64,000 nt of DNA from Sepioteuthis lessoniana (GCA_963585895.1 OY757904.1:8744426-8808425), one strand, 5' to 3'. Numbered from the stretch's first letter, positions 46,624 through 58,090 are shown. A program made the numbers and translations. The notes: generated from the letters alone by a model not told the origin.

Positions 46624-47097
46624 TATCATTAAGGGTTTTCGGACTATTGTCTTCATCTTTATTGTTATTTCCACAACGTTTCGGCTAAAATGTCGTCCGG
46701 CCTTCTTCAGGTGTTTGTCGGACTCTGGAACCTTCACAGAACTTCGAACTACGTCCTTAATTGAATCCACGGGGGTCACCTGTTCTGATTCTGTTAGCCA
46801 TAACTGGGTACAAGTGTTAAGTATTCCTGTATTGGTACTCGCCTGCAGTCAGATGATTGTATCCTTAGAAGCTTAGGGAACCAGTACCTATAACCGTTAC
46901 GCTATGTGTCCTACTGTTATGGCTAACGGAATCAGAACAGGTGACCCCCGTGGATTCAATAGAGGATGTAGCTCGAAGTTCAATGTAGTTTCCCGAGTTC
47001 GACAAACACCTGAAGAAGGCCGAGGGACATATCGGCCAAAACGCTGTGGAAATAATAATAAAGATGAAGACAATTGCCCGAAAACCCTTAATGATAA
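46624..47097. mobile_element. Foldback element with ~180-bp arms and a short tRNA-like loop
   Basis: 46624-46806 is nearly the reverse complement of 46914-47097. Shared blocks from outside in are ATCATTAAGGGTTTTCGG, TTTATT.TTATTTCCACA, CCTTCTTCAGGTGTTTGTCG, GGGGGTCACCTGTTCTGATT and GTTAGCCATAAC. The ~107-bp loop, read on the minus strand, contains ACACATAGCGTAACGGTTATAG, which resembles the tRNA-like head of the SINEs here. Each arm carries CTGAAGAAGGCC followed by a hammerhead-like AAAACG or GAAACG segment. No protein is encoded. Confidence 0.75.
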
Positions 47098-47239
47098 TTT
47101 TTTCTCGTTTAAAGAATAGAATAAGTCCATGTTGTAAAATAGCCGAGGAAGAAGTTAAAATATTTTTAATTTGTGGCGAAGGGGATTCTTCCAAGCTGTA
47201 ATATTTTCTGGCTTCACCATCTGAACTTTAAAGAAATAT

Positions 47240-48144
47240 CTACTGAAAAAGAAACTAGATGAAAACAACACAAGGATGCTGCGTGTTGTTTTGAAAAAAT
47301 CCTGGGAGCTGTGTTATGAAATAGCCGAGGGATTTCGGTTCATGCCTTTGAGTTTAGTTAGGCTGAGAACCTTTCGGCTCAGCACATGGGTTGGTTGGGT
47401 GTAAAATTGAAGCAGGTGTTAATGCGGGTGCGCGCGAGCGGATGGAGGTGTCACTCAGATGTCATAACAGTCCGAGACGATACTGGGTGACAAGGTGCGG
47501 GTGACGTCACGCACCGGAAGCACGCGGAAGTTTGTGTGAGAATTTGAAGAAAATAAGAGTCGGGTTTTGGACGCCGAACGAGAAGGATCGATTTTGGAGC
47601 TCGCAGGCGCGAGGCGAACTTGCGCCCGATGGGGGCCGCTCGAGTTGGGGGCCAAATGAATCAGACAGCATAGAAGATTGTGTCTCTCCTCCTTACGTCG
47701 AAACCTTTTACTCAAAGTTAATAAAAAGGTTTCATACCTGAACAAGAAGTCGTTACGTGTTTTTGAGATACCTGTTCTTTATATGTTCTGTAGTAATGAA
47801 CATTACATGTCTATTTCGCACATGGCCATATTCGTGTATATGGCTACGCAACAGCTGTACTCTACGAAACAGCTGATGTTTGGCCACTTATCTCCCATCA
47901 TACAAACCATTCAATGAATACAAGCAAGACATGCTGGGAACTGTTTGGGAAGTAATAACGAACTCATAAGAGATGTTCTTCTATGAATATACTAGTGGTC
48001 GCCGACGAGCTAAAACTTTCATTCAATAGCTCGGTAAAGATATTGGGTGCCGTGAGTGATGGCTGATAGGGACCGGTGGTGAGAGAGAGTCAGGATAATC
48101 CATGCGATCTACACGCCTTCGTAATGATGATCACGATGATGATT
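47240..48144 (+). mobile_element. LINE 3' end (diverged RTE-type), split by a solo LTR
   Basis: It begins near TACTGAAAAAGAAACTAGATG, matching the ERLKKKLDG-type region of the other LINEs. It is interrupted at 47312-47853 and resumes with TACTCTACGAAACAGCTGATG, then GGCCACTTATCTCCCATCA, AAGACATGCTGGGAAC, to the GATGATGAT end at 48144. With the LTR removed, the gap-free alignment length to the other LINEs is kept. It is a different, older subfamily. Confidence 0.75.
47312..47853 (+). mobile_element. Solo LTR, 542 bp, with 4-bp target-site duplication
   Basis: It begins TGTTATGAAATAGCC and ends GCTACGCAACA, with GCTG on both sides (47308-47311 and 47854-47857). Removing it restores the LINE alignment exactly. 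GC-rich (47430-47650) compared with its surroundings, with an AATAAA at about 47722. The plus-strand orientation rests only on that signal. The coding-like frames inside are not supported as genes. It is unrelated in sequence to the LTRs at 2534 and 6924. Confidence 0.85.
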
Positions 48145-48194
48145 TATTAAATGTTTAATGGATTAATGTCTTTAAATTGGTTATTACGCTTCTT

Positions 48195-48335
48195 GAATAT
48201 AAACGAGTACTTATCCAGACCTCCAGCCACAGGGAAGATGTGACACAAGTGGAGCACATGTGGTTTGAATTCAGAGTTTTTCTTCTCCTAGACTGATCTC
48301 TGTACGAAGGCTAAAGAAACCAGTTTATGGATTTT
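48195..48335 (-). mobile_element. SINE family B, partial copy
   Basis: It shares GATATGACACAAG-like (seen as GATGTGACACAAG), GGTTTGAATTCAGAGTTTT, CTTCTCCTAGACT and AAGGCTAAAGAA with the tail half of family B copies. The tRNA-like head is missing; LINE sequence abuts it. Confidence 0.6.
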
Positions 48336-48339
48336 ATTA

Positions 48340-48435
48340 TTCTGTCGTTGAATGTGATGGCCAATTGGAACGAATAGCGAGAGAGACGCAAGGGAATCCA
48401 TGTTGTCAGCATGTCTTGATGATGATAATGATGAT
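48340..48435 (+). mobile_element. Short LINE 3' terminal fragment
   Basis: GATGGCCAATTGGAACG, GCGAGAGAGACGCAAGGGAATCC and a GATGATAATGATGAT end match the last ~95 bp of the diverged LINE at 47240-48144. Confidence 0.6.
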
Positions 48436-49350
48436 CAGAGCATTCTTTTAAAGCAGAAAACAGACTTTTATATTCATCGAAGTTGTAATAGTTTAACAGG
48501 CACGTGACACGTAGAGGTAGTGGGCAGTGGTGTTGGGGAGGGTGAAAAAAACTTTTGAGTCCATCTTTCCGTTCAAAGACCTTTTGGTTTCATGGCCTCA
48601 TTTGTTACTTCAAGCGGCTTTCCTTCCTCTTTTCTCTTCTTTTTTCCTCCATTTCAAACAAAAATTTCTAATGTTTTTCATTTTTTTTTCTTTCCTCGTG
48701 CTACTTTGCCAGAGTCCATAAATAATAGTCTACGCTTTATACTGCTACAATTTACACAACTGAACCCAACTTGTTTACACAACTCCCATTGTAACAATAA
48801 ACTGATTTTCTCGTGGGTGTGTATTCTTTTTTTTTTTTTTTTTGTATTTTTTAAACAGCTTGCTACGTTTGCTTATGACATGACTTATTGTCTTGTCTGT
48901 TTGTCCGAAAATACAATTACTGATTTATTTTTACTATATTTCCCTTGATGTCTGGTTATCGGCGTTATGAATATTTTGTTGCTAATCAGAGATGTTCTTG
49001 GCATAGCTGTTTCCAGGTAATATCTGCTTTAATCTCTCGTTGTCTCTTTCCAATGCCAACTGTCACAATAATAAAAACAATAATTATCAAGAAGAATAAT
49101 AAGATTCATTTAGCACACGGCTATGGATCACTCAGTGAAAATCGAACACAAGAATATTGGTCTGCTAGGCCGTTAAACCACATGAGGCACTCTTTAAAAT
49201 AAAGCTGAACACAAGGCTAAAAGTATGGGATACTTAATGTGGATCATCCTCAGTACTCATTTATAACTTATCTGCAAGATTCCCATTACGTTCACTTTTG
49301 GACTAATAACTCTGTGAAAAGTAAGAACTTCTTTATCCCTCTTACTATTA
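48436..49350. other. Gene-free stretch
   Basis: T-rich tracts (48680-48700 and 48827-48845) give hydrophobic pseudo-frames. Nothing else is supported. Confidence 0.4.
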
Positions 49351-49355
49351 TTCGG

Positions 49356-49588
49356 TTTCTTTGTTTAATGGCATATCAACATTTTTGAGTTATTTAATGC
49401 CAAAGCCGATCTTGTTGACGAACAACAGTGATACTACTTAACTCGCAGATAAAGAAGGGATAAGGTAGTTCATACCTTTCCTCAGGGCATTAGTCCGTAA
49501 GTGAATGTAAAAGCGTAACTCGGGTTTGAACGCACTTACTTCGGAGGAGCAGTCCAGCGCATTAGCCATTACGCTACGAGTACTCCAT
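49356..49588 (-). mobile_element. SINE family A, copy 4
   Basis: Minus-strand head GAGTACTCGTAGCGTAATGG, B-box-like GCGTTCAAACCCGAG, middle CCTGAGGAAAGGTATGAAC, and tail GTTGATATGCCATTAAACAA. Confidence 0.85.
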
Positions 49589-50089
49589 TTTCCCCACTCT
49601 TGGTCAACAGTGCCGCTATTCTTCATGTAAGTTGTATCGTTGAGGTGAATGATATACAAAGAAGAATAAATGCTTAATATATTTAACGGATGCACACAAC
49701 AGACACGATAATAAGTTACAAACAATTAACAAGAGAATTTACAAGAAATAGAAGCGGGTCAAAATGCTGAACAGCCAAATGAAGTAAGATCGATCCAAAT
49801 ATTAATCAGCTTATTAAATCAAAAATCGAAGTCTTTAATCGTCGGCTATTTATGGCTATGAGCGAGTCCAGCTGGTAGAGTGTTCAAGGGGTGTTTAGCC
49901 ACTCTACAACAATCTACGAGGATGCTTTTCTCATTAAATAATTCACGAAGGTTGACACACCATTAAACAGAGAAACCGTAGACCGTCTTGAATGAAATCA
50001 GTGAAAATTAAGCACTCTTAAGGCCATTGTTTAACAAGCTCAGGACGGAGTTTTAACCAAACTAATCCATAATTGACAGATTAATTAAT

Positions 50090-50480
50090 TGATTTACTGA
50101 TTTTAACGGTATGTCAACCTGTCAAAAGGTTAGAGAATCGCGTTCATTTAACGTTAATATTTACATTTTTGTGCACTTGTTTCTTGGGTTTTTTTTTCTG
50201 CACATGGTTCTATCGAATACGAATAAATTTTAATAGATTTATTTTCCCTTTTGATGAGGCTCTAACAGGTACTTCTACTCTGGATCAGTGGACCAAGGAA
50301 TAATGACAATGAAGAGATACTTCACATCCCTCAGATCTCAAGAACTGGAGCCTCACCATCAGATGCAGTTTAGTGTCATACCCAAGACACCTTTGTATGG
50401 TGGGGAAGGGATTAATTTTCTACACGGGATACAGTCAGCGAATTCGGAGTGCCACTGGCAAGGGTATCATAGTTGCCTGA
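50090..50480 (-). repeat. Dispersed repeat D, copy 2
   Basis: It shares GGTATGTCAACCTGTCAAAA, AATACGAATAAATTTTAATAG, ATGAAGAGATACTTCACATCC, GAACTGGAGCCTCACCATCAG and AGTGTCATACCCAAGACA with copies 1 and 3. The minus-strand end carries the SINE-A-like tail. Confidence 0.65.
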
Positions 50481-50672
50481 GTCTAGACTAATAATGAAAC
50501 AATTTGTGGAAATAATTCGCAAAATATATTTTGAAGAGGAGGAGGAGAGCGATAGAGATTCAAATATTCCAATGTTACTATGTCAATAGCAACATATTTT
50601 TTATATGTTGCAATTTAAATACTCTAAAATTAAAGATCGTTACTGAGGAAATTAAAAAGACTAAGTGATTTT

Positions 50673-50890
50673 GTTGTACCGTAGTAAGGAAGAGATACAC
50701 AGTAAAATAGAGTTAACTATTTATTAGCTGAAGTGGTACAGTCCATCATGATAAGTCTCGCGCTGTTGGTGTTACGTCCGAAGTTAGTCTTACTACTGAC
50801 AGAGATCTTTCAGTACTGACTGCGCTTAACAAACACGACAATTTTTATTCCTTCGAGATACCGGAAGTCACGTGGTACGAGCTACTATAT
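50673..50890 (-). repeat. 3' LTR of the gypsy-type element
   Basis: It matches 52543-52766 through TAAGGAAGAGATACACAGT, AGAGTTAACTATTTATTA and TCGCGC.GTTGG.GTTACGTC. A polypurine tract on the minus strand adjoins its inner edge. Confidence 0.8.
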
Positions 50891-51296
50891 ACCCACCCCC
50901 GACCATCAAATTTTTTTATTATGTCCGTGAGACATCATATTTTGGTCTTTGGGGATTAATTTCCATAGTTGCCGTCGGGGTATGTTTTCGTTTGCTCGTA
51001 CTCTTTTGTTGTATTGGTGAGAGCCTAGGTACCTCAAACATATAAATGGCGGACATGGGTTCCTTGACACGTTCCTTTGTGTTTGGGGTATATCTTTTTT
51101 TTATTTTGTTAATATGTCTACGAACCTTTCATCTTGGATGTTTTATTATGTACATCATATTACCAATTCTTTTTTCAATAATACCCTCTAACCAGGTTGC
51201 TTTACCTAAATGATAATTTAGGAAGTAATTTTTCCCCTGGACTATGAGTCATAGAGGTATTAATTTTTTCTTATTTTATTTTATGACGGAATCAAT

Positions 51297-51632
51297 TTAT
51301 CGAATACTGATCGAATTTATCGAATTCCTAGCAAACATCAGTTCTGCTGGGAACATGTTTGCCTTAGTATTTGTATTAGGTACTATTCGATAAATGGATA
51401 GGAATTCTTGTAATTCCTCATTTTCTGTTTCGATCCCATTTACCTGTTTAATTGCTCTTTTAAATACATCGATCAATCTTTCCAACAATCCATTTGATTT
51501 TGGAGGGTAGGGTGCTGATCTTAGGTGATTTATCGAGAGCAATTTACAGAAATTTTCAAATGGTGTACCATTGTCAGGTACAATGGTTTCTGGCAATCCG
51601 AATTTTGCAAACAGTTCCTGTAACACCTTCAT
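51297..51632 (-). pseudogene. Integrase core and C-terminal region, partial
   Basis: Open block of 111 residues. VPDNGTPFENF carries the second catalytic Asp and SAPYPPKSNGLLERLI the catalytic Glu of the DD35E core. The next part, FLSIYR..PNT.TKANMFPAELMFAR, is typical of the gypsy integrase region after the core. A frame break separates it from the upstream part. It would insert element DNA into the genome if complete. In this copy the first Asp position is altered (see the neighbouring upstream fragment). Confidence 0.85.
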
Positions 51633-51694
51633 TGTGTTTTTTGTCGTGGGCGTTTTTCATTTGAAAACTTCTGGCAATTTCGTAAAGCTGTCTC

Positions 51695-51964
51695 CTATGA
51701 CAAAAAAGTATATTCAATATGTAGACAAGACCACTGTTTGTCTGTCTTAAGGCATGGATTGAATTTTATGGGAGGTGTTTTTGCTACCGATGCACAGCTT
51801 TTGCACGATTTCACCATGTTTTCAATGCCTTTATCCATACCCAACCAGTATACGTAACTCCACATGAGAGCCTTCATACTACTTATTGCCGGGTACCCGG
51901 AATGAAAATCTTTCAAAATTTTCTTTAAAACTGCAGGTATGACCACCTGTTTTCCATACATCAA
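51695..51964 (-). pseudogene. Integrase N-terminal zinc-binding domain, partial
   Basis: 89-residue block with FHSGYPAISSMKALMWSYVYWLGMD and VKSCKSCASVA. The family pattern is H-H then CxxC. The two Cys are present, but the second His position reads Tyr (HSGY). The end of the block, QWSCLHIEYTF, corresponds to the beginning of the catalytic core, where the first Asp of an HIDY-type motif reads Glu. Both changes argue against function. Confidence 0.75.
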
Positions 51965-52095
51965 TATGTTGTTGCACTTTAAAAATATATTATTTGTTTT
52001 ACCTTTCTGGTTAATTAATTCATTTTTGGTTTGATAAATGAACTTATCAAATTTTGTCTAAAATTTCATCTCCCCTAGCATAACTAGCGAGTTCT

Positions 52096-52476
52096 TTAAC
52101 TGTATTGAATAAAACGTATTTTACGTCCATTTCGGACCTTCATGAAGCAATGTTCTGCTGCCCCAAATTTGCCAAGTAAAAATCTTAGTTTTTTCTCGTC
52201 GGGCCATTTTTCACAATCTTTTTCAAAAGTTGATTCGTGCCTTCTGAAATATGCCACGAATGTCACTTCAGGCTTGTAAATAAATTCGCCAACTGAATTC
52301 ATTACCAAATCTTGTGAGAACATATTTAAATTTCCCGGGTCGTTTTCTTTTGTAAGACATTCGAGTAGTTTCCCGAATCTTTCTTCTTGTCGTTTATGAA
52401 GTCTTTTAAAATCCTCCTGTCGTTGTTTTTCTTGTTGTTTTAGGAATTTCAACAGACAATTTTTAAAGTCCTCCAT
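52096..52476 (-). pseudogene. Gag-like protein fragment
   Basis: 126 residues. The first 45 are charged and likely coiled coil (QQEKQRQEDFKRLHKRQEER). A block at about residues 68-110 follows (PEVTFVAYFRRHESTFEKDC, KKLRFLLGKFGAAEHCF), which matches the conserved start of gag in a gypsy group common in invertebrates. The remainder of gag, including any zinc knuckle, is missing; the integrase domain follows within about 130 bp. The identification rests on this motif pattern. Confidence 0.7.
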
Positions 52477-52542
52477 TGTATATCCTTGAACATCATTTTA
52501 TGTGTTGTTAGGTGTAAATTCGAATCCTTCATCACCAACTAT

Positions 52543-52766
52543 TTTATCGTTGTAAGGAAGAGATACACAGTGAAATAGAGTTAACTATTTATTAACTGAA
52601 GTGGTACAGTCCAACAAATAGTATAAATCTCGCGCAGTTGGCGTTACGTCTGAAGTTGGTCTTACTACTGACGGAGATCTTTCAGTACTGGCTGTGCTTA
52701 AGAAACGCGAAGTCTTTTATTCCCTCGAGATCCCGATAGACTCGTGGTACGAGCTGCTATACAACA
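52543..52766 (-). repeat. 5' LTR of the gypsy-type element
   Basis: It pairs with 50673-50890. On the minus strand it begins TGTTGTATAGCAGCTCG and is followed at its inner end by TTGGTGATGAAGG, a possible primer-binding site. Confidence 0.8.
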
Positions 52767-53034
52767 GTTTTGAAAAAGGAATAATTACTTTTCTGTCATT
52801 TGCTTTACAGTATCTGTTATGGCTCATAATTTCCAACATTTTTTGTAGGACTTAACAGTCATTAAACGATAACAAATAAATTTCAATATATGGTGATATA
52901 TGGTAAGAAAGGAAGGAATAAATACAAGTTTTCTTTTTTATTTTATATTTTAATAACAAAATTAATTCGACAATTGAACGAAAGTTTAAAAAAAGAAAGG
53001 TTATGAAAACACTTTTGTGAAGCATACCTAAGTA

Positions 53035-54560
53035 ATACTAATTGAATGATTGTGGGATGTCAACCAGTCAAAAGTTATTTTATGCCAAGAGGCCAGGAAG
53101 TTGCATACATTGTACGTATACGAGGTGCATACGATAAGTTTCCAGACTTTTTTTCGTACGGGCATTTAAAATTGTTGTAGACTCTTGTCTACAAGTATGT
53201 TATTGCTATACATCTTATGAGATGACTGACCAATTTTTATGATTTCACGTTCAAAAAAACAGCTACAGCCGCAATTGGAATACACCCAACTAAATCCTGA
53301 TTGTCACGGCTGGTGAGTTTCAAAAATTCAATCTGACACTTTAGAAAAACGATATGCAATCAAATTGTGTTCTAAACTTGGAAAAAATGCCATAGAAACG
53401 TATGGAATGCTTCAGACTGATTTTCGATCATCTTGCATGAATTGAGCATCAGTTTTTGAGTGGTATAAGAGATTCAAGGAAGGCAGGGAGACTGTGAGGG
53501 ATGATTAGAGGTGTGGGAGGAGTAAGGAAATCAATAGACCAGAGTTGATTTGCCAAAGGGTTAGGGTTAGGGTTACTATGTTGAGGTTTTAAGGGCGTTA
53601 AAGAAGAGACTCCGTTGGAAGAGGCCAGCACTCTTCAAATCGGGTCAGTGGCATTTCCACCGGGACAATACACCTGTCCACAACTTCATCCTTGTCACAG
53701 ACTATTTGATCAAGATGTGCATCAAGACAGTTCCTCGCCGTCCCTATTGTCCAGATCTTGCTCCCTGTGACTTTTGGTTGTTCCCTTAGCTCAGAGGCTG
53801 TCGTTGTGGGACAATTGAGGATATGGAAGAGGCTGTGAAGAATATCCTTGACACGCTCACACAAGAGGACTTCCATGGGGCGTTCCAGAAGTTGTTGGAA
53901 CGGTACAACAAGTGCGTTGCAGCTGAAGGAGATAACTTCGAAGGGGACTAGAGTTTCATGTGTATACTATCAATAAAAGTGCCCATGCTAAAAAAGTCTG
54001 GAAACTTATCGTATGCACCTCGTATATTTATATCTTTTGTGTAGATGTTTCTTAAGAATTTTTGGCCCACATATGATATCAACTATTCCTATCAAATACA
54101 AATAATTTGTACATGATTTTAAGATTTCAAGTATTCATATCCAATTCTAATAAGTAGATGGTTTCAGGGAATTATTCATATCTAATAATAGTCATTTGTT
54201 TGCACGCAGTTTTATGGTTTCAAGTAAGTAAAAATCATCCTTAGTAAAGAATTATATATTCTAGTGTATATTCTTAATCCAAATTAATGTAGGGATATAT
54301 GACATCAAGCATTCCTTTCAAATACGAATAATTTTTATATAGATCTATTTGACCCATAGATGTGACATAACAGGTGATTAGACTCCATGTCAAAATGAAC
54401 CTTGAAGTAATGACTATATAGGAGTACTCAACACAACCCAGAGCACCAGAACCGGAGCCTCACCATCAAATACAGTTGACTGTCATACTCAAGACTCCTA
54501 ACTGTTATTTCTCTGTAGATGATACAGTCAGCTTACTCGAAAGTAATTAAAAAAGAAGAA
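53035..54560 (-). repeat. Dispersed repeat D, copy 3, split by a mariner
   Basis: 53035-53118 holds the tail block (GGGATGTCAACCAGTCAAAAG, TTATTTTATGCC). 54025-54560 holds TTTTGTGTAGATGTTTCTTAA, two copies of the AATAC.AATAATTT block (54105 and 54333), ATTTGACCCATA, and GAACCGGAGCCTCACCATCA. The mariner at 53121-54022 divides them. The 54060-54330 part looks internally duplicated. Confidence 0.6.
53121..54022 (+). mobile_element. Internally deleted mariner with near-perfect terminal repeats
   Basis: 902 bp flanked by TA (53119-53120 and 54023-54024). The outermost ~33 bp at the left (CGAGGTGCATACGATAAG...) is the exact complement of the right end. The coding remains match the family: KNAIETYGML at about 53388, the junction with GGTTAGGGTTAGGGTTAC near 53557-53574, HFHRDNTPVHN near 53652, and KCVAAEGDNFEGD. 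Stop codons and shifts interrupt both halves. This is the clearest terminal structure of the family in the window. Confidence 0.9.
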
Positions 54561-56460
54561 TTAAAGAAACTGACTAGTGTGTTTTTTCGAAACAAGAAAT
54601 AAAGTATAAACGGACACCAGAACTATCACCTTACTAATTTTCGTAATTAGTCGTCACTTAAAAAGAAGCGAGCACGCTTGTATTCTGTACAAACGAGATC
54701 TTTTTTTCATAGTAATGTGATTTCAGTCGACACTAAAACGACTCGTTAGTTCATCGCATCTTAGCGATGTCTGAAAAAGAGGCTGAAATTTGTTTCGTCC
54801 TTTGTTACTTCTGATTTGTGTCGATAAACTTTGGGATTTTTATATTAAAAGACTGTTAGCAAAGAACATTTTTTCAATGGCCGATAATCGAATATAATGA
54901 TCGTGATCTCAAGTCAGTTAATACGGCATTTAGCTCTACAGTGATAGTCACAGGGATTTTACACGGACAATTACCTTTCTACTGCTATGAGGCATCATTG
55001 TCATTTTCTTTCTTAACGTTTACCTGAATGACTTGGTTTGCTGAGACGCACAAATAATCAACAAATTACGAGTGCAGTCAACAATCGTAAATCCGTTTTT
55101 ATTCAATTTGTTATGCAATTTAAGTTTAAGAAAGGCAAATGGCAAGGAAATGTGGTTTTCAGATATGACGTGCGAGGATTGGAAGATGTTTTAATGTTCC
55201 GATATTCAAAACCGTAGTACGAAGCCGATCGACACAATTTACTTTTAAGATTAATGCTCGACACCCCGAGACAGGGTACTGAAGATAATCATCGCCAGTT
55301 TAGCAACAATCTAATTCTGTCAGAACTGGGAAGTCAGGTATTTTGAAAACAAAAATAAATTCAAATTCAATGAGAGTCTGGATTAAACATGTGACCGTTT
55401 CTTGAGAAAGGAATGATGGGACTTTTGATCATTTTAAATTATCACTGCTTTAATTTTTATAACGAGTTAACAATTACCGATACTTGTCGCTCATCTTCAA
55501 GTGCCTGTCAACAATATTTCGTTTAATTTAAGTTTAAGATCCCAAATGGAAGGCCGAATTCTTCGCCATCTGAAATCCAAAGGAACACATGGGCTTTATT
55601 AGTAAAGATAAGACACTAAATTAATATTGGTGATATAAGTTTTTATCAACTTTTATGATCGTCTTTTCAACATTTAATTTTTAGGACTATCTTGTTCTAC
55701 TTCTTATAAATTACAACTTAATTTTCCACTACACTTCCTTGTGATTTAACTTACTTTTACGAATTAATTTTTCTTTTACTAGTCTCTTTCCTTGTTTAAG
55801 AATAAACTTAACAAATATGCCACTGCTTATCAAGAGTGTCACATATTTTTACTGTACAGAAACAATACTGCTTAGTACACAAAGAGACTTACAAAGTCGA
55901 TAAAGTCAATAAACAAGTACTACTCCACTAATTTACTGACTACTGTAATTATTTCACTGGCATTAATTATTTGTTTAAAAATCTCAGCAAAGCGAACGAA
56001 ATCTGTCAGTCATCAACTTCCTCTGGGCATTGAGTAAAGAAATTTTAATGCACCCAAATTATACGCACTCTTTCTTGCAATTCGACAAATTAAGATACGA
56101 GGTTTATTTTTGTCCATCACAAAAAGCAGAACTACACAGCCATTATCTTTCACAACTTCACTCTAGAATCTTATAAATTTCTTCAACTCACTGGCCATGT
56201 TTCGTATAATATCAGCTATTTTGTGTATCTGTTTTGTGCACATGTGCTTTTACGTAGGTTTCATGTTTTGTTTAGTGAAAAATATTTCATTCGTTACATA
56301 TAAGTTTATTCCATTGTTTTTTGTTTTTTTTCACTTATTAAATACTATTTTTCTTTTTTACATAAACCTTTTTGCAATACTTTAAACAATGGTCATTCAA
56401 TAAATGGTGGGATTTTTTTTTAAAAAAAGCAATTTTTTTCTATATCCATAAGCTGTGTTG
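54561..56460. other. Gene-free stretch
   Basis: AT-rich DNA. I find no coding motif, RNA gene or long repeat. Confidence 0.45.
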
Positions 56461-56467
56461 TTTGTTT

Positions 56468-56712
56468 GGTTTGGTTTGGTTTCTTTGTTTAATGGCATAT
56501 CAACCTTTGTAGGTTATTTAATGCCAAAGCTATTCTACTAGAAGAACAGTTGTGGTACTATTTAACACATAGCTGGGAGGATAAGGAGGTTTATACCTTC
56601 CCCAAGGGTATTTGCCCGAAAGTGAACGTAATAGCGCGACTAGAGTACGAACTCGCTTACTACGATTTCGCAGTCCATCGCTTTAACCATTACACCACAA
56701 AGACACCCCCCA
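56468..56712 (-). mobile_element. SINE family A, copy 5
   Basis: Minus-strand head GTGTCTTTGTGGTGTAATGG, then GAGTTCGTACTCTAG, body CGTTCACTTTCGGGCAAATA and CCTCCTTATCCTCCCAGC, and tail AGGTTGATATGCCATTAAAC. Closest to the copy at 58656. Confidence 0.87.
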
Positions 56713-57780
56713 TGTTGTCTGGTATTGGTTTATTGCAAGCATTCTTTCAATATAACAAAAATATTTGTTTTAAGGAAATTTAAAATAGAAAAAAATCAAA
56801 CAGAATGTTCCTGACGAGAATAGAAGTCTGTCATCAAATTTTTGGTAGATAAGAAGTACAAATCATGTGAAATTTACAGAAAAGTGTGTAAGAAGTATGT
56901 TTTAATCGAAGAATCTTCACAAATTAAGTAGACATAGGTTTGCCAATACAATTCTGAGTTAAAAAGAAAGTCTTTGGAATGATAACATGATATATACTCT
57001 CCGGTAAAGAAACGACTCGCAGCAGTCAGTAAAGCAGGTCATGCTGACATTCTCTTATACCCCTCACTTACATATAAGTGGTACCTTCAAAAAGGTACCA
57101 GTGTAAACAGTGCTTCATATTCTTCACACCTGAGGCAAAATTCACCTTATTTATTGAAGTACCCTCGAATATGCCGTCTGGTATTCAACATCCTTCTACC
57201 TGAACGTTAATCCAACGCCGCGATAATCCGTCGCAAGAATAAGACTTACTTCATCGACAAAGCTTAATACTTGTCGTGCTACATCTTCCCCATTTAATCA
57301 TATAAGTGTTACACGAGAAAATATATATTCTTGAATATTTACTTCAACCTTCAAAAGATTTCCTTCACACCGAACTTTCGTATCACGAAAGATCTATTTT
57401 ATTTATCTATTTATGAGTCAATACAACGCCTTACCATGTATCCAATGCAATTTTCTTGCGTTTATTTGTCTTTTTTTTTGTGTGTGTTTGTGTGTGTGCT
57501 ATGAGCATTGAAAAAGCTTTCTTTTTTTTCTTTCTAGTTGCAATTGCTGTCTTAAATTCTGAAATGAATTCTTCTTTGGAACCAGTCACCTCATTTTTCT
57601 TGTCGTTATCATAATGTTAATTGAACAAGATCTCTAAATTCCTTCTTAACCTTTAAAATGATTTGATTTATTTTACATATCAACAAAAGCGAACATTTCA
57701 AAGTTAAAGAATGACCTTAAGTGAAAAAACTGAAAAATTCTTAAAACCGTTTTATACCAGGGGTTTTATTTTATTCTTAC
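56713..57780. other. Gene-free stretch
   Basis: No supported feature beyond a short (GT) tract near 57480-57498. Confidence 0.4.
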
Positions 57781-58090
57781 TCTCTGGGAGTTTTTTTGGA
57801 CCAGTTTAACTGGTAGTATTTCACTGATGTTCAAGTGACATCAAGTCTCCTGAAGTCTCCAAGACTGAACAGTATTCAAGCTGATCTTAGTAGTACTGTT
57901 GTCTGGATGGTTTTGATTCTTCCTCTGGTCTCCAGTTCCCTCAGTCTCTTTTCTAATTACAATTATCACAGTTACCGTCAAGTTCAACAGCTATTTCGGC
58001 TTTCTGACATAATTCAGATGTTTGTCTATCTTTTTGCTTGCTTTTATTTTCACTCTGGTCCACTGCAACGGTAAAATCCACTTGATAGTA
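57781..58090. repeat. Unnamed dispersed repeat
   Basis: Blocks such as GACATCAAGTCTCCTGAAG, GATTCTTCCTCTG and CAGCT.TTTCGGCTTTCTG recur in altered form at 17815-17930 and 18720-18800. Orientation and family are unknown. Confidence 0.4.

Larger units (their letters stand above)
50673..52766 (-). mobile_element. Defective gypsy-type LTR retrotransposon, minus strand
   Basis: Two related LTRs of about 220 bp (50673-50890 and 52543-52766) bound a ~1.65-kb interior. Outer ends are TGTTGTA and TACAACA, a perfect inverted pair. The flanks GATTT and GTTTT differ at one base, consistent with a mutated 5-bp duplication. On the minus strand the order is gag-like, integrase zinc domain, integrase core, then a purine tract (complement of CCCACCCCCGACC near 50893-50905). 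Protease, reverse transcriptase and RNase H are absent. Confidence 0.8.
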
